Part shown: piece by piece, positions 11,446 to 22,899 of the stretch | Position numbering within the stretch: position 1 is the first letter of the stretch | Layout of the letters: each line of letters starts with the position of its first letter | Translations under genes and position numbers: made by a program | The notes under the pieces: generated by a model | Databases searched by the model: none | Told to the model about the DNA's origin: nothing | What the model saw: the letters and a program-made list of their open reading frames with translations, nothing else | Origin: Sipunculus nudus | Lineage: Eukaryota > Annelida > Sipuncula > Golfingiida > Sipunculidae | DNA length: 64,000 nt | NCBI GenBank assembly: GCA_026874595.1 | Contig: CM049315.1 | Location: 10,976,664 to 11,040,663 of the forward strand | Reading direction: 5' to 3'

Positions 11446-11508
11446 TGTCCACTATTCTAAAGACATATCTTCGATTAATGACGGCCACCTTCTAGAAAAA
11501 TCTTATCG
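11446..11508 (+). repeat. Duplicated segment, copy B, uninterrupted
   Basis: Contiguous counterpart of 10854-11047, about 590 bp downstream in the same orientation. A few single-base differences separate the copies (GACGGAC/GACGGCC, CACTTT/CACCTT). Confidence 0.8.
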
Positions 11509-12715
11509 TATTTAATTCTCAAAATGAGCCAAAATAGGTAACACTGGCGGGTTTTAGCGACATTGTACGACATTATGGGCGGTCAAAATTATAAAAAAAA
11601 ATTTAATGTAGACATATTCTTATCTGATCATTAAATTCAGTTCTTTTCACTACAACAACAGCTGAAGATCTGATCTATATATATGTGGGCGAGGTGTATT
11701 ATTCTACGTTCTTTTTATTCAAAATACATAATTAGTTATAATTGTAGAACTTCATCATGTCCTGCTGGAATTTTAAGCCTATAACACACAATGTATATTA
11801 AAAAGGATGTCTTCGCAATTCCCTGTACCGGTTAAAATCACCAAGGATAAATATGCAAAGCATGAACTGGAACAATACACGCACCTGTTCAAGGCAATTA
11901 TGATCCTGTGTGCCACACATATAGGTACCAGTGATATGTTCGGATCAAATGGCATGTGAAGGCCTGAAAAAGGACTTTGGACAAAAAGGTGTATTACGTG
12001 TCACACGGGTGTTTGTATTTTTTATTTTACGTAAATCTGGGATCTTCAGGGTTAGCCCTAAATGTTTCTGTTGTTTGTACCGAAACTATGTCAGATGTTA
12101 AAAACACGGGATCACCTTTCAAGATATTTAAAGATTTAAAATACAATCCCTGATAGGTCCTATAGTTATACCCTGAAGAGATATCAGTGGGTACAGGATT
12201 CACCGCTGGAAGGCAAGGATATTGTATTGAATTAAACAGATCTTATAATTTTCGGAATGAGATGGGCCACTCGGGACGTAACAAAGTACAGCAGCTAAAA
12301 TTTATAAATAGACGCATTATTTCATCTAACGACCTTGCCTTTCAACCCACAATAACCAAAGTAATGTATTATAGATAAACTCTGAATGGTTACTGAAGAC
12401 TTTATAATCAACATTTGCCATTTCCGTTTTATGTCATGTTTTGAAATGGAGATGTTCATTTAAATATTCATGAACTTAAGTATATTGACTTCTCTGCCTT
12501 TTCATCTTCTTTGCGTCAAGATTTACTCTGTTCCGTGTTCTTAGTCTCCTGTCGACAGGAATAATCTCAAACTGTCATTTTCCATCCATGTATTTTCAAA
12601 CTGCATAAAGAATGGCTTGTTACCTGAATGTTTCCTAATTTTTTTATCAATAAAAAATCCATCTTTATAGGAAATTCAACATCCATAAACAAATGCGTTT
12701 ACATTACAGGCAAAG
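11509..12715. other. Unique AT-rich DNA, no gene seen
   Basis: No gene, RNA or repeat is supported. A 63-codon plus frame at 12187-12378 has no recognisable feature. Confidence 0.5.
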
Positions 12716-13205
12716 TTTTCTGTTAATCTTTTTTAAACCGGGCGATGGCACTCCGCCACCGTCGTCCTGTACCCGACCTGCAAGCCTCCCCGTAGGGGTT
12801 TATGAGTTTCATTTCATATCCACGTTTGGGTAAAAAATATTTTTTTGGGTGGACCTACATAGGTCCCCTAGAGCGCAAAATTTTCGATTTCATTTTTTTC
12901 CTTCTACTATTTCCTGTTTGTGCTAAATTTGCAATATGGCTGTTTCTCAATTACTGAAATTTAAGCATAATAATAATCCTATCTCACAGATGTGGACCTG
13001 ATATTTATTAATTTTTTAATTGACCTTATTCACAATGTCGTACACTTCTAGGCGCATCCTCCGTCATCGCCAATGATGCCTCTGTTTGCGCTAGATCTCA
13101 AATATGGCTGATTTTCAAAAGCTGAAATTTAGGCCAAATACTAGTCCTCGGCACACAATTTACGCCTTATATTTATTTTTTAGCTTAACCGTTTTCGAGG
13201 TGAAA
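12716..13205 (+). repeat. Diverged tandem repeat, period ~168 bp (ATATGGCTG type)
   Basis: GTTTGTGCTAAATTTGCAAT at 12916 and GTTTGCGCTAGATCTCAAAT at 13084 begin two collinear units. Both continue through ATATGGCTG, a TACTGAAATTTA/AGCTGAAATTTA stretch, and TATTTATTAATTTTTTA/TATTTATTTTTTAG. Upstream, 12745-12790 has CCTCCCCGTAGGGGTTTATG. Repeats with AATATGGCNG are common in bivalves, and a related array lies at 62132-62720. No coding capacity. Confidence 0.7.
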
Positions 13206-13251
13206 AGGATACTGCCATTATATACCAGTAATATAAGTAGTACTAGCTAAT

Positions 13252-13352
13252 TACCCGTGCTATGCACGGTTTTGGGTGAATACGATAATCCATACGGTGG
13301 TATCGGACATCCGGAAATACGGAATTTCACACAAATCGTGTTAGGCTATTAA
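13252..13352 (+). repeat. ~100-bp direct repeat, copy A, with CCGTGC/GCACGG hairpin
   Basis: It opens with ACCCGTGCTATGCACGG, a perfect 6-bp hairpin with a 3-base loop (13255-13269). It ends GCTATTAATATATAGAT. In between, ATAATCCATACGGTGGTATC and ATACGGAATTTC match copy B at 14381-14482. I recognise this type of end from invertebrate genomes but cannot assign a class. Confidence 0.7.
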
Positions 13353-14380
13353 TATATAGATCCATTATTTGTATGGTGTTATATATAAATCTTTCGGAAA
13401 AGCGTTCGGAACATGTTTCTGAACAGTGTACAGTCACACACGATCGCCCAAAGCCAGTGCCTAACATGTTGTTGGGTTATTCTTTGACAAATAGTCACCT
13501 ACACATGTATCATGTGACATGAGAAACTGATCAACAATTTCACATATACATAAAAAAAGTCCATTAAATAGACCTTAGAAGCATATGTAAATATACCAGT
13601 TTCATTTGTGAAAATAGTGCCTATGATGGCCATGACTTATATACAATAAGCATACAAAATGAATGAAAGAATAAAAAGTCTTTAAACACAAAAGAGTATT
13701 ACATAAACATTATTGAAATGAGATGGCACATGCGTGTAAAGAAACAAATACCAGTTAAACATGTTAAATTAACATTTTTTTTCAGGAATTTTACATTTGT
13801 AAGTGCAGTAATTAGAAAAAAATCTCAATTTTTATAACATTTTAAGTAAATATTATGTGCTTTCAACTTTGGTGGTGCCAGTCCACCCTTGTAATCATCA
13901 CACTCTACCAGCCAAGACGTGAATTTGGTTAAATTTTCTTTACATCTACTACATAGTAGGCCTTCATGTGTTAGTGAATATTTGTCAAGGACCTCAATGC
14001 AACCTCATGCAATCCCCTGGAATTTTTGCGACCGTGTGCGCCTGTATAACCATTACGGATTCCTGCGACCCGTTAGATGTGCACTTAAGCATAAAAAGTC
14101 ATGTGAATGGGGTCGACCTCCCTTTCGCAGGAAGGCCTGCAAAACAATTCTTTCAAAGATCCCCCTTTTGAGAACAGATCGCCGATGGGGATTATTTCGG
14201 GCCGGTGACCGTGAAAATGTAAAACATCCCCAGGTAGAGCCCCTGTCCCGCCATCACACACTTTATGGCCATTGTCTTACCGGGCCCAAAGACAAAGAAA
14301 AGAAGCGTCTTCGGGGGAGCAGATTAATTATAAAATTAATATTTATTGCAAATAATAGTGAGTGGAATCTCTTTGGACAG
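13353..14380 (+). other. 1.0-kb interior between two direct repeats; 160-codon open frame, unassigned
   Basis: The interior of the direct-repeat pair holds the longest open frame in the window (13919-14401, 160 codons, plus strand). The translation is rich in basic and aromatic residues with several Cys and His, but I recognise no domain. The last codons read into the downstream direct repeat, which argues against a conserved gene. A GC-rich core at 14100-14310 stands out from the AT-rich flanks. It may be a non-autonomous element body or unrelated DNA between two independent insertions. Confidence 0.3.
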
Positions 14381-14482
14381 ACCCGGAGCATATGTATGTA
14401 AAAAATCACGGTTATCCGTAAGGTGGTATCAGAGGAGATACGGAAAATTCCAAAAATCGCCTGACGCTATTAATATATAGAT
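14381..14482 (+). repeat. ~100-bp direct repeat, copy B
   Basis: ACCCGGAGCATATGTATG at the start is a decayed form of copy A's hairpin. Then GGTTATCCGTAAGGTGGTAT, GATACGGAAAATTCC and GCTATTAATATATAGAT follow in the same order and orientation as 13252-13352. The exact 3' match (17 bases) is the strongest anchor. Confidence 0.7.
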
Positions 14483-15870
14483 ATAGGTGTATAGAGATCC
14501 CCGTTTCTTCCAACCCTCCACCTTGAAAATTTATCCACTCTGGTATTCTAAAATTAACTTTGGTAAGAAAATCCCTGATAATGAAAGATTGTAGATTTAC
14601 ATCATTTCCATGCTATACATAGCCTACTTGAATTATTCCTGTTAATGCTTACTTGCGGGTAACCGGCGGGGAGGGAGATTAAGGTAGGGGTGGGGTAGTG
14701 GAGGCTTTTCTTGCGATCGCTCGGCTATTACAGTCGTTTTTTTTTTTTTTTTGTTCTTTAAGCGTCAGTAACTAAACTAAGTGTATCTATACGGGGGTCA
14801 TTTTTCAAACCGTCCAGCGATTCCTAAGAAATTCACATTATTTTGCAAACAGAAAGCCCTCTCGCACGAACAACGCATAATGATTAACACGGCCCATGGG
14901 AAAGCCCTTCCGGACGAACCCTTCTAAGATCACGTACAAGAGCTTCAACAGAAGAATAGGTAATATGCTTAATTATAATCCCATAGTTAATCTTTGAAAG
15001 AAAAAAGAGTTTCCTTCAGTTTCCCATTTATCACTGGGGGTTCTGTCAGTTTTCCGATACAGAAATGTCTATCAAAGACGACTCAGAGGAAACCATCAAA
15101 CAACGAACGGAAAATTAAAAACGACGAGAGCTTTAAAAAATGAATGTCCCAAGTGCTCAATCAAGGAACTAACGTTAATTAGGCCCCGGAGTGTCACCGA
15201 CGTCACACTGATATGGGCACCGAAAGACCAGTTGACAGGAAGCCCCGTCAAAACATAATGACCGTTCTCTACGTTATGTTTAAGCATTGTAAAATGTTAA
15301 CAGTCTTGAGTTGTCACTGACGTTGAGTTATAGCGATGAATCTTACTGCCACAACGTGGACAGGGATTTGAATTATTCATTACAACTTGGATGCGTCACT
15401 GAACGTACAAAGAGGACACAGAGAGTGCATATCAGTTTTTGTCACAGGAACTGAGAGAGGCTAACCTAGTACTCCCAGCGCTGAATTATTGATTTACATA
15501 CCAGTACGTGACGTCAGCATTAGTGATTCTCATAAAATGCAGATTCAGCGGAATTTCTTCACTGATAATTAATCAATTGCAGCCAACATCTCCAACTGAT
15601 CACACTATACAAAGCTTAAGCTCCACTGGTTTTCTTTACTGCGGGTGAATGAAGTTTGAGAATATAACTTTCGAAACGTCTCTTTAACATTTATGAATAT
15701 ATCATGCACCTACGACCTGCAATATTATGGCCAACTGGATATTAGCTTGCTAAGATTATTATGCTGTAATTAAAGAGAAGCCCCAACATTTCCAAATTGG
15801 CCAATAACCCATGTTTCCCAATGCCCACAATGAACCATTATCATTGTAAAAAAATCCTGAATTATTTTCC

Positions 15871-15872
<2 letters not shown>
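14483..15872. other. Unique DNA with GC-richer islands, no gene seen
   Basis: No gene is supported. A poly-T run lies at about 14739-14753. 14860-14960 and 15060-15300 are more balanced in composition. The latter includes TCAATCAAGGAACTAACG and GTTAATTAGGCCCCGG, which have homeodomain-like TAATTA cores. Some of this could be regulatory, which is inference only. Confidence 0.4.

Positions 15873-15932
<60 letters not shown>
15873..15932. repeat. (AT)n microsatellite
   Basis: Uninterrupted run of about 30 AT units. Open frames of Ile-Tyr repeats on both strands here are artefacts. Confidence 0.98.
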
Positions 15933-15934
<2 letters not shown>

Positions 15935-16308
15935 TGGCTTTCAATAAGAAGAAAAGTTGAAGAGTCAGGAGCGCCCGGGCCTATATCTTGGGGGGTCACA
16001 TGGGATTTTGCAACGTCCCAAGGTGAAGGGATCTGTATTAAACAAGGTTATGGTTAATTTAAATTTTGTTTAACATCATTATCGTACCAGGTTTTGCTTA
16101 TATGTCGTTTTATTATATATCAAAGTAAAATCTATGTTCGGCTCTCATGTTTTGACTGATTTGTTTTAGAAAGTTGGCAATGCCGCGAGGGCCAGCCTTT
16201 ATAATCACAACCAGAACTTCGGGGGTCTGTTCGGACGCCCTTACAGCTAGAACCGATCCGAACGTCCGAAATAAAGTTCAAGCCTCACTTACCCTGCGCT
16301 CCTTAATG
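15933..16308. other. Unique DNA with an 8-bp inverted repeat
   Basis: No gene is supported. TTCGGACG (16230-16237) and CGTCCGAA (16263-16270) form a perfect inverted repeat with a 25-base loop, close to the start of the compound microsatellite. Confidence 0.5.
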
Positions 16309-16361
16309 TCTCTCTCTCTCCCCATCTGTCTGTCTGTCTCTATTTATATATATATATATAT

Positions 16362-16413
<52 letters not shown>

Positions 16414-16434
16414 GAGAGAGAGAAAAAAGGTGAC
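16309..16434. repeat. Compound microsatellite (TC)n-(TGTC)n-(AT)n-(GA)n
   Basis: TC repeats at 16309-16320, CTGT repeats to about 16340, then (AT)n with one CATACA interruption to 16411, then GAGAGAGAGA. The TC-rich left flank is complementary to the GA right flank, so the whole tract can fold on itself. Confidence 0.95.
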
Positions 16435-17114
16435 GGGTCAAGAGACACTAGTTATATGTTGTTAGTATATATTCTTGAGAATCACCTGGTCCGCCCGTTG
16501 ATGATCCGGCTAATCACCTTAAGCTATATAGCTCCTGTCTGGGCCTATGTCTGAGCGGATTATCCCGCTGGATGATCCGGCTACAACCACGCCGTGACAG
16601 AAATCGGATTTATCACATCAAGAAACACACCCTCGGATTACCGGCCCTGTCTCAGGGGTGGACTTGTATATGTAACAGTCAATGTGTAAAATCAGCCAAT
16701 TTGCAATTTGCCTGAAAAATCAGTCTGTTTATTTGACACATTGACTGAAATGCAAAGAGATGAAATACAATGCTGTAAGCTTGGTTACAAAGATCTAAAT
16801 AATGTTTCATTAAATTATATGCCTTACTCTAACAAAACAATAATACATTTTACACCATATTATTGTACAATTTAATAAATAAGTTGATTAAAAGTGTCCA
16901 ATGTTATTCTACTTCTTGCAGAAAAAGGAACGAGTGTTGGCGGTGTGACCCCTCCATCAATGAGGGAAAATTGTTACAAATTTAAAAAAAAGTTAAGCAA
17001 TTTTGAAGCAAATTTGGCGTAAATTACTGGTAAATTCTTGCTTCAGAAACTAACAATATAATTAATTGTTTGACCTAAAAATACTTTGGACAGCTAACGT
17101 CCTCTGAGAAAGTG
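16435..17114. other. Unique DNA; GC-richer island at 16480-16670
   Basis: The island contains GATGATCCGGCTA twice (about 16500 and 16571) and two GGATTA sites in GCGGATTATCCC and CTCGGATTACCGG. GGATTA is the core bound by K50 homeodomains such as Otx. No coding frame or known repeat is evident. Regulatory function is a guess. Confidence 0.3.
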
Positions 17115-17155
17115 CCCCCCCCCCCCCCAAAAAAAAAAAAAAAAAAAAAAAAAAA
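17115..17155. repeat. Poly-C (14) followed by poly-A (27)
   Basis: The flanks GAAAGTG and CTTGGATCCGCCGCTGG resemble a dispersed repeat often seen in aquatic invertebrate genomes. I recognise it only loosely. Confidence 0.85.
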
Positions 17156-17537
17156 CTTGGATCCGCCGCTGGTTATTTCACTTAACTTCTTGTTTAAAAG
17201 TTCTTGTTTAAATTCCAAAATTTGCATGTATCATTTAATTTGTGCTTTAATAATTGGTTTCATGCACAATGTCACAGAAATGAGTGAATAATGCCATATT
17301 ATCTGCCATTGTTTTTATTAAGTTTTTAGGTATATCTGAAAGATTACATTCTTTTAATATTTAAGGAAACTGTAACACTTTTTTTGTGTAAAAAAACCCA
17401 GCTTTAAAACTGTGAATTTGCCATAGTATACACGCCGTGATATAATAGAATATTCATCGTGTATAAGAGCCATGCATACAAATTATTGCCAGTATATGAG
17501 TATGTAAACTTTGGTTCCAGATGATAAAGTATAAATG

Positions 17538-17539
<2 letters not shown>
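17156..17539. other. AT-rich unique DNA, no gene seen
   Basis: No ORF, repeat or RNA gene can be supported. Confidence 0.5.

Positions 17540-17586
<47 letters not shown>
17540..17586. repeat. (AT)n microsatellite
   Basis: Uninterrupted AT run. Confidence 0.97.
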
Positions 17587-17592
<6 letters not shown>

Positions 17593-18726
17593 ATTATATT
17601 CTTTAAAAAATACAATCTCAAATTGACATCTTTCTTTTCGAACTTAATTTACATTATATTTATATAATTATTTAAACATTGGTATCACATTTGAGAGGAA
17701 AACGCATTTGTTACACATCTCGCTATTTATTAAACGTTACCTGGTGGTTTTGACACAATTGAAAAATGTACTTTGTCCAAGTAATGATTCAAAAAAAGAC
17801 AAGTTGTATGAAATAGAAAAAAAAAACATTTTTTATATACAGAAAATTCATGTCTGCGGTATTTACAGGTACATTTATTACAATTGCCATTGCGGTACTG
17901 CACATGGTTGACTTGCCAAGGTGATTCCACATGAAATGTCCCCTGCCTGGATGTGACATTTTAACAAGAGCTAGGTCTGCATTCAGCTGTGAATACCTCA
18001 GTCGCTGACTGTGTGTCCTGTCCATTTCATTCTATAGTTACCTTCAGGCGACTGTCGTACGCAGGACAAATAACGTGTTTTTATGACAGTAAAGCTGGCT
18101 GAGTTTCAAGATCGACCATCACCGGGGCCTTTTGACTGCTGACCTTTATTGTTAATTTAAAGTAACTTCGGGCGAAGGATCCACGGCAAACAGCAGTCCT
18201 CCTCTTCTGCTTTGTGACAGTTTAACCGTGTTCCCCGGGGGCCTTTGAAGGTAACTTTGACAGGGCTGTTTTGCGTCAGCTATTAAGACGCTTAAGGCAG
18301 CAAATCTCCTAGCCGAACTGACACTGCTCAGGCCGGGGGTATTTATGAGGAGACTTCAAGCTCCACCATACAGAAGAAACCATCAAAAGGACCAATGATG
18401 CCGCCATAAGGAGCTGAAAATTAGATATCAAGCGACGTTGTGTACCGTCCTCAGTTCAACGTAAACGTGGAGGCACATTTGCAAATGGTGGACTTAAGTC
18501 TTTTCCCAGATCGCTCTTGGCTATAACATACAACAATTAAACGAAAGGGATGCAACAGCTAAATATTGATTCTTGAGGATGGTAAATTCAAAATCTCGGC
18601 TATTGGGGGGAGATGAAAGATGAGATAATATCACGGGAATGCTTTAAAAGACTTACAGCCATAATTAGCTAGAGAGGGTCAGGGTGCGCACTTTTAGTTG
18701 AGAGGTACAACAGTCAAATATAACCT
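17587..18726. other. Unique DNA; compositionally balanced island at ~17930-18450
   Basis: No gene is supported, and the overlapping 66-78 codon frames are short and unrecognised. 17930-18450 has more G+C than its surroundings, no repeat signature, and stretches such as TCAGCTATTAAGACGCTTAA and GGTATTTATGAGGAGAC. Near 18660 is CCATAATTAGCTAGAG. This profile fits a cis-regulatory element, but conservation cannot be seen from one sequence. Confidence 0.3.
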
Positions 18727-18985
18727 ATATAATGAATAAGCAGTTGTTATTTTTCTACACAATGGAATACCTGCTTTCGCTCTGTTTTTACTCTCTAAAT
18801 TCTGCACGCGTATCGTCGGTGCGCTCTTTCTAGAACAAGTTTGTTTTCTTTTGCGGGATTATTTCGGATTAAGCTGCATAATTTCAATAATACCTCATAG
18901 GTACCCCAATTTCTTTTGAGCTTTAAGGTCCTCCACGCATGTCACGCTTTTTCAGGATGCGCCCAGAGATTTGCCTGCATTTCGA
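18727..18985 (+). other. Paralogous non-coding segment, copy A
   Basis: Collinear anchors shared with 32427-32700 in the same order and strand: ATAATGAATAA; CTCTAAATT (18793); CGTATCGTC followed by G/TTGCG; TTCTAG.ACAAG; TTTTGAGCTTTAA; CGCATG.CAC; CCTGCATTTC. Total span is similar (about 180 versus 150 bp after the CTCTAAATT anchor). Neither copy has the (GGAC)n tail or inverted ends of the cassette repeats, and neither is coding. It may be an old dispersed repeat or a duplicated regulatory element. Confidence 0.7.
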
Positions 18986-19532
18986 GCTCATTGGCCCGTT
19001 AATAATATACCGGAAAGCATGTTCTGCTCCAGCCCGGAGTTTTCGTGTAATAAGCCGTCTTGCGGGTCCACTATAATCCCCATTTAACCCCTTTATCCAT
19101 TATAACACCTGCAAAGGAATTTTACACTCTCAAAAGGAAGTAGTGGTTTTTAATTCAAAAGCTTAACAAAGACCAACTGACTCCGCTTTCAATGTGAGGA
19201 GGGCTAACATCGAGACCAATTACACGAGGGGTGGGGGGATATACACAAATTTTCTTTTAGCAACCGCATTCTCCAGGGACGTTGAAAACATATTACCTGT
19301 ACATCTGTAAACTGATAGGGATTCTATTAACAAACAGGTTCTGCAGTCAGAGCGTCCGCAAGAATCTTCTTATAAGTCACGGGTTCATGTGTACACTTTT
19401 TATGGATAAACACCGTCACGCTTCAGTGACCGGTTTCACCTGGCAAGTGGCAGAACAGATAAATACGAAGAGGCGGTATCTACTAGGAGCCAAAGATCGT
19501 CTTTTATTATAATGGTATTGAAAAATATTATG
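18986..19532. other. Unique DNA, no gene seen
   Basis: Continuation of the balanced island to about 19090, with GTTAATAATATACC and GTGTAATAAGCC, which have homeodomain-like cores. A 76-codon frame at 19282-19512 has no recognisable domain. Confidence 0.35.
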
Positions 19533-19640
19533 GTGATTCTGATTACCTCCAAACATTTATGGATTGTTCATATACGGATAGGAAATACCCTAACCCTCTA
19601 CAAATTTTCAGCTAAATCCGTACATAACGTTTTGTGTCAA
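19533..19640 (+). repeat. Dispersed repeat, copy 1
   Basis: GGTGATTCTGATTACCTCCA, then TATGGAT, CTACAAA and AAATCCGTACATAACGTT. The same order is at 22900-23010. The pattern (GATTACCTC, TTCCTTGGGTG, CTACAAA, AAATCCG.TCATAAC) is a common invertebrate repeat that normally ends in (CAAA)n. I know the pattern but not its formal class. Confidence 0.6.
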
Positions 19641-20030
19641 ATTGTATAGAGAACCACTTATTTCTTTGCCAGTGACTTTCACCGGGAGTTTTATCTGGGG
19701 GTATTGTCAGTGTTCGACCAGACCTGCTAATTCCAGGTCAATCTACAAAGCTCAGGACATATATATAATCCTGTTGGAATCTTTTCACCTGAGCCTGTCT
19801 TTTCACTTTGGCAGCTATACGTTGCATTTTCGCGTGCATGCAAGAGCCTTCACCGGCATACATGTGCATGTGTTATCATATCTTAGATTTCCCTCAACTG
19901 ACAAAATATTAAATACATTTTCCTTAACGGCCTCTGAGCTTCAATTTATACAGCGTATCTTTCTTAAATTTTCACTTCACTTTGCTATAGTCATATACTG
20001 ACCCTCAAATTATTTCACAGTAGATGTCGT
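19641..20030. other. Unique DNA, no gene seen
   Basis: A 119-codon plus frame (19642-20001) starts directly after the dispersed repeat. It is hydrophobic- and aromatic-rich, has no recognisable domain and an AT-rich end. I do not call it a gene. Confidence 0.4.
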
Positions 20031-20090
20031 CTATATATATATATATATATGGAATCGTTATATATATATATATAATATATTGGCATCACT
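20031..20090. repeat. Two (AT)n tracts separated by GGAATCGT
   Basis: AT runs at about 20033-20050 and 20059-20080. Confidence 0.95.
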
Positions 20091-22266
20091 CAAGCAGTGA
20101 TGATGTTGTACGTATATTGTTTATCATAAAATAATCATACTCATCTTTCGTGGACCGAATATATACATATGTCTTTTTCCAAAACGAATTTCTTTGTATG
20201 ATTTGTTGAATAGCATAATTGGCCACGTTTTACCGACTTTCTATAAGGGAAGGGTTTCCTGGAGAATTCTAGCACAAATAATCGTCATATCATCTAGTGA
20301 ACCACATGGAAATTTATTAAAATATGCAACATCCAGTCCCTCCCATCTTATTACAGAACTATTTATCTCATAGAACCGTGGATTTTCCACGGGTGCATCT
20401 AGTATATAATAATACGCAGATACACCAGCGGTAGAGAATCTCTCTGACGACAGTCACTCAAAAATATAAGAAAAATCATGACTGATTAATTTCAATTAAG
20501 GTTGGTAAATCTCCGCTGGAGTTAGGTAAGAATAAACACAGGCACATTACATTTGGGACCGAGTATTTTCAAGAAGACAATGATGACCATGGAAAATTGT
20601 TGGACTCTCGTCTCAATACATTCTAATTTAAATTCCATAGTGGGTCTGTAAAGAAAGAAAAAAAAATAAATAAAATTTTATGCCAGACCAAAAGATCATA
20701 AGCCCGTGTATATCATGTTCATATATTCCATAAACCGTGCATTTTAGATTCCCGTGTCGTATTTGAGCTCTCAGATGACAGGTGTTTGACTGGATTGGAC
20801 AGATGAATAAAGACCTTGGCTTAATGGCACTAGGGGTCTTTAACTGCACTCATTGGTTCATAAGCCAAACAATCACAGCAGGAGCTCGTAAGTCAGCAGA
20901 TACTGTTAACCTTGGTGGACCTTGTATCTGGTCCCGGCCCCCGGGGACATCACCCAGGGACCGTAAATCCTCACACACAGCCAAATCTAACATCTCTGAT
21001 TCCTCATTCTGATGCTACTTGTTCTGCTTCATGGCCTGCTTCCTCCTGGGTTTCCCAAAATCCACCGCGGCAGGAAGTAACTACTTCTGGAAGTAGTAGT
21101 GAGAAAAGTAGTTTTGGTTTGATTCAGGACTTATAATTGGTATTAATCCGGCAATGATTATAGACATAAATGGCCAAAATTTAACACAGTAACGTTTTCA
21201 TTACAAATAAATCGCACAGGTTCTCAAATATTTGACCTATCTCGCTGCCTTATGTCCTAAAAATACGCCTCCTGGATAGTTCATATAATCATTTAAGTTC
21301 GATCATTGTCGTCATCTATGACTGTTGTATATCACCTGTAAAACATATACTTCAATATATGTATATCATCTGTTTGACATGCAGTGCAGTCATTTTATCA
21401 CAAAGGCATAAGTAGACGTAGTTCAAATGACTGCCATGTACACCTATTCTATTTTATAGTCATGGCCATTCACTGAAAGTGTAGATTTAATAATATACTG
21501 CATAAAAGTTCAGATCTACGTTGCCATTTTGTACATCATGACACATCTCGATGAAATATGTGGACAAGCATCCCCACCAAGTGTAGGAATGCTGCCGTGG
21601 ACTATGCTCCGTCAAAAGCCCACTGGGACTCGTTGGTTGTTCCCGTAGAGATCGCGGCTTATCATACAATCTGTCTCAAGTGTCATCTGGGGCAGACCAG
21701 TCTCCAGAAAGTGTGGCTCGTCTATGATCATCATTTTGTATGACCAGTCAATGGTATCTAGATTTGGCAAATAGCGCATAAAAGGTGGCCATTCATTTAT
21801 CGGGTATATGAAATAAACAAGTATTTCTCTTTGAAATATTATGGTATCTGCCATTGTATTCCTGTACACAAGTGAAAATAAACTCGCAAAATCTCTTGGT
21901 GAAGTTAAAACCATGCACACACCTACTCATGCAGCTAGTTCTAGAGTCGGTTAAGGTATTTAGATTTTATTGAGTTCGGTGATAAAGAAAGACACCCGCA
22001 TTTCTGGGACACGCATTGATTTTTGTGATCCTGGAGGACAGTGAACTGATCTGTGCATGTTTTACAACAATCTGGTAATGATTAATTAAAGAAATATGTG
22101 ACGTAACAGAAATACCTTGCTGCACATGCCTTTGAAATAGAAACATATTTGCTTAATACCTAAAGCAGTGCTGATTTGTGGGCCTCGCACCGATCTCTTC
22201 CCTATATTTTGCATACGAGAGTTTGTATAATGTTTACCATTTATTCACCTGTGCTAAGGTGCTGAC
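20091..22266. other. 2.2 kb of unique DNA, no gene seen
   Basis: Short frames at 20782-21136 and 21487-21920 overlap on opposite strands and have no domain that I recognise. The GC-richer patch at 20900-21080 (GGACCTTGTATCTGGTCCCG; TTCTGGAAGTAGTAG) has no repeat signature. Nothing else is supported. Confidence 0.45.
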
Positions 22267-22300
22267 CCCCCCCCCCCACACACACACATATATACATGTA
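22267..22300. repeat. Poly-C then (CA)n/(TA)n
   Basis: About 13 C followed by CA repeats and ATATATACATGTATAC. Confidence 0.9.
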
Positions 22301-22899
22301 TACATTTTAAGACAAAGCATACCTCCTTAACTGTTCTGTTCGGTAGACAAGAATAATTCACAAAAGAATTCTCTACAAGAATTCTGGGTAGAACACCACC
22401 CTTGTTAAAGTATTATATAATCATGTCATAACATAAAGTGCTCCTTTGTCAACCAAAATCACCAACCAAATATGACAGCTTACACGGAAATAGAAACGCT
22501 CATTATGTTTCTGTGTTCAAAGTTGACCATGTGCAATAATTGATTTCCGTCATATCAATATCTTTATACGTGTACAAAGTAAGTCACGTGTAATAATTAA
22601 GACAGATCAATATAGTTATGTCAATATAATTATAAATGGACAAAGGTAGACAAGTATAACAAAGCAGACTCGCCAGGGGGCGCTCTAGCCTGAAGGGAAG
22701 GCCGGATTTACCGTCTGAACGCTAACAACAACTTAATTTCTAACAGGGACCTTCTTAGTGTCACGGTTCACTAATGCGGTTCACTAGAGAGCTGAAAACA
22801 AGACTGTTCGTAATACTTAATGAATATCCAGATCCCTTGCCTGGACATTGTTACTGTCCTATCTCTCATTGGTTTGGAATGCTTTCAAGTAAAATAAAT
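22301..22899. other. Unique DNA containing a CTCF-like core
   Basis: No gene is supported. The only point of note is the CTCF-like motif at 22673, listed separately. Confidence 0.45.
22673..22684 (+). promoter_or_regulatory. CTCF-like core site (plus strand)
   Basis: CGCCAGGGGGCGCTCTAG contains a perfect CCAGGGGGCGCT core. Unlike the site at 7299 it is not in a repeat that I can identify. Orientation relative to 7299 is divergent. Motif match only. Confidence 0.4.

Noticed and set aside
13919-14401. 160-codon open frame, longest in the window
   Set aside because: No recognisable domain, and its end runs into a direct repeat. Frames of this length are expected by chance in 64 kb.
15759-16554. 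Frames encoding Ile-Tyr repeats (also 11109-11372)
   Set aside because: Translations of (AT)n microsatellites.
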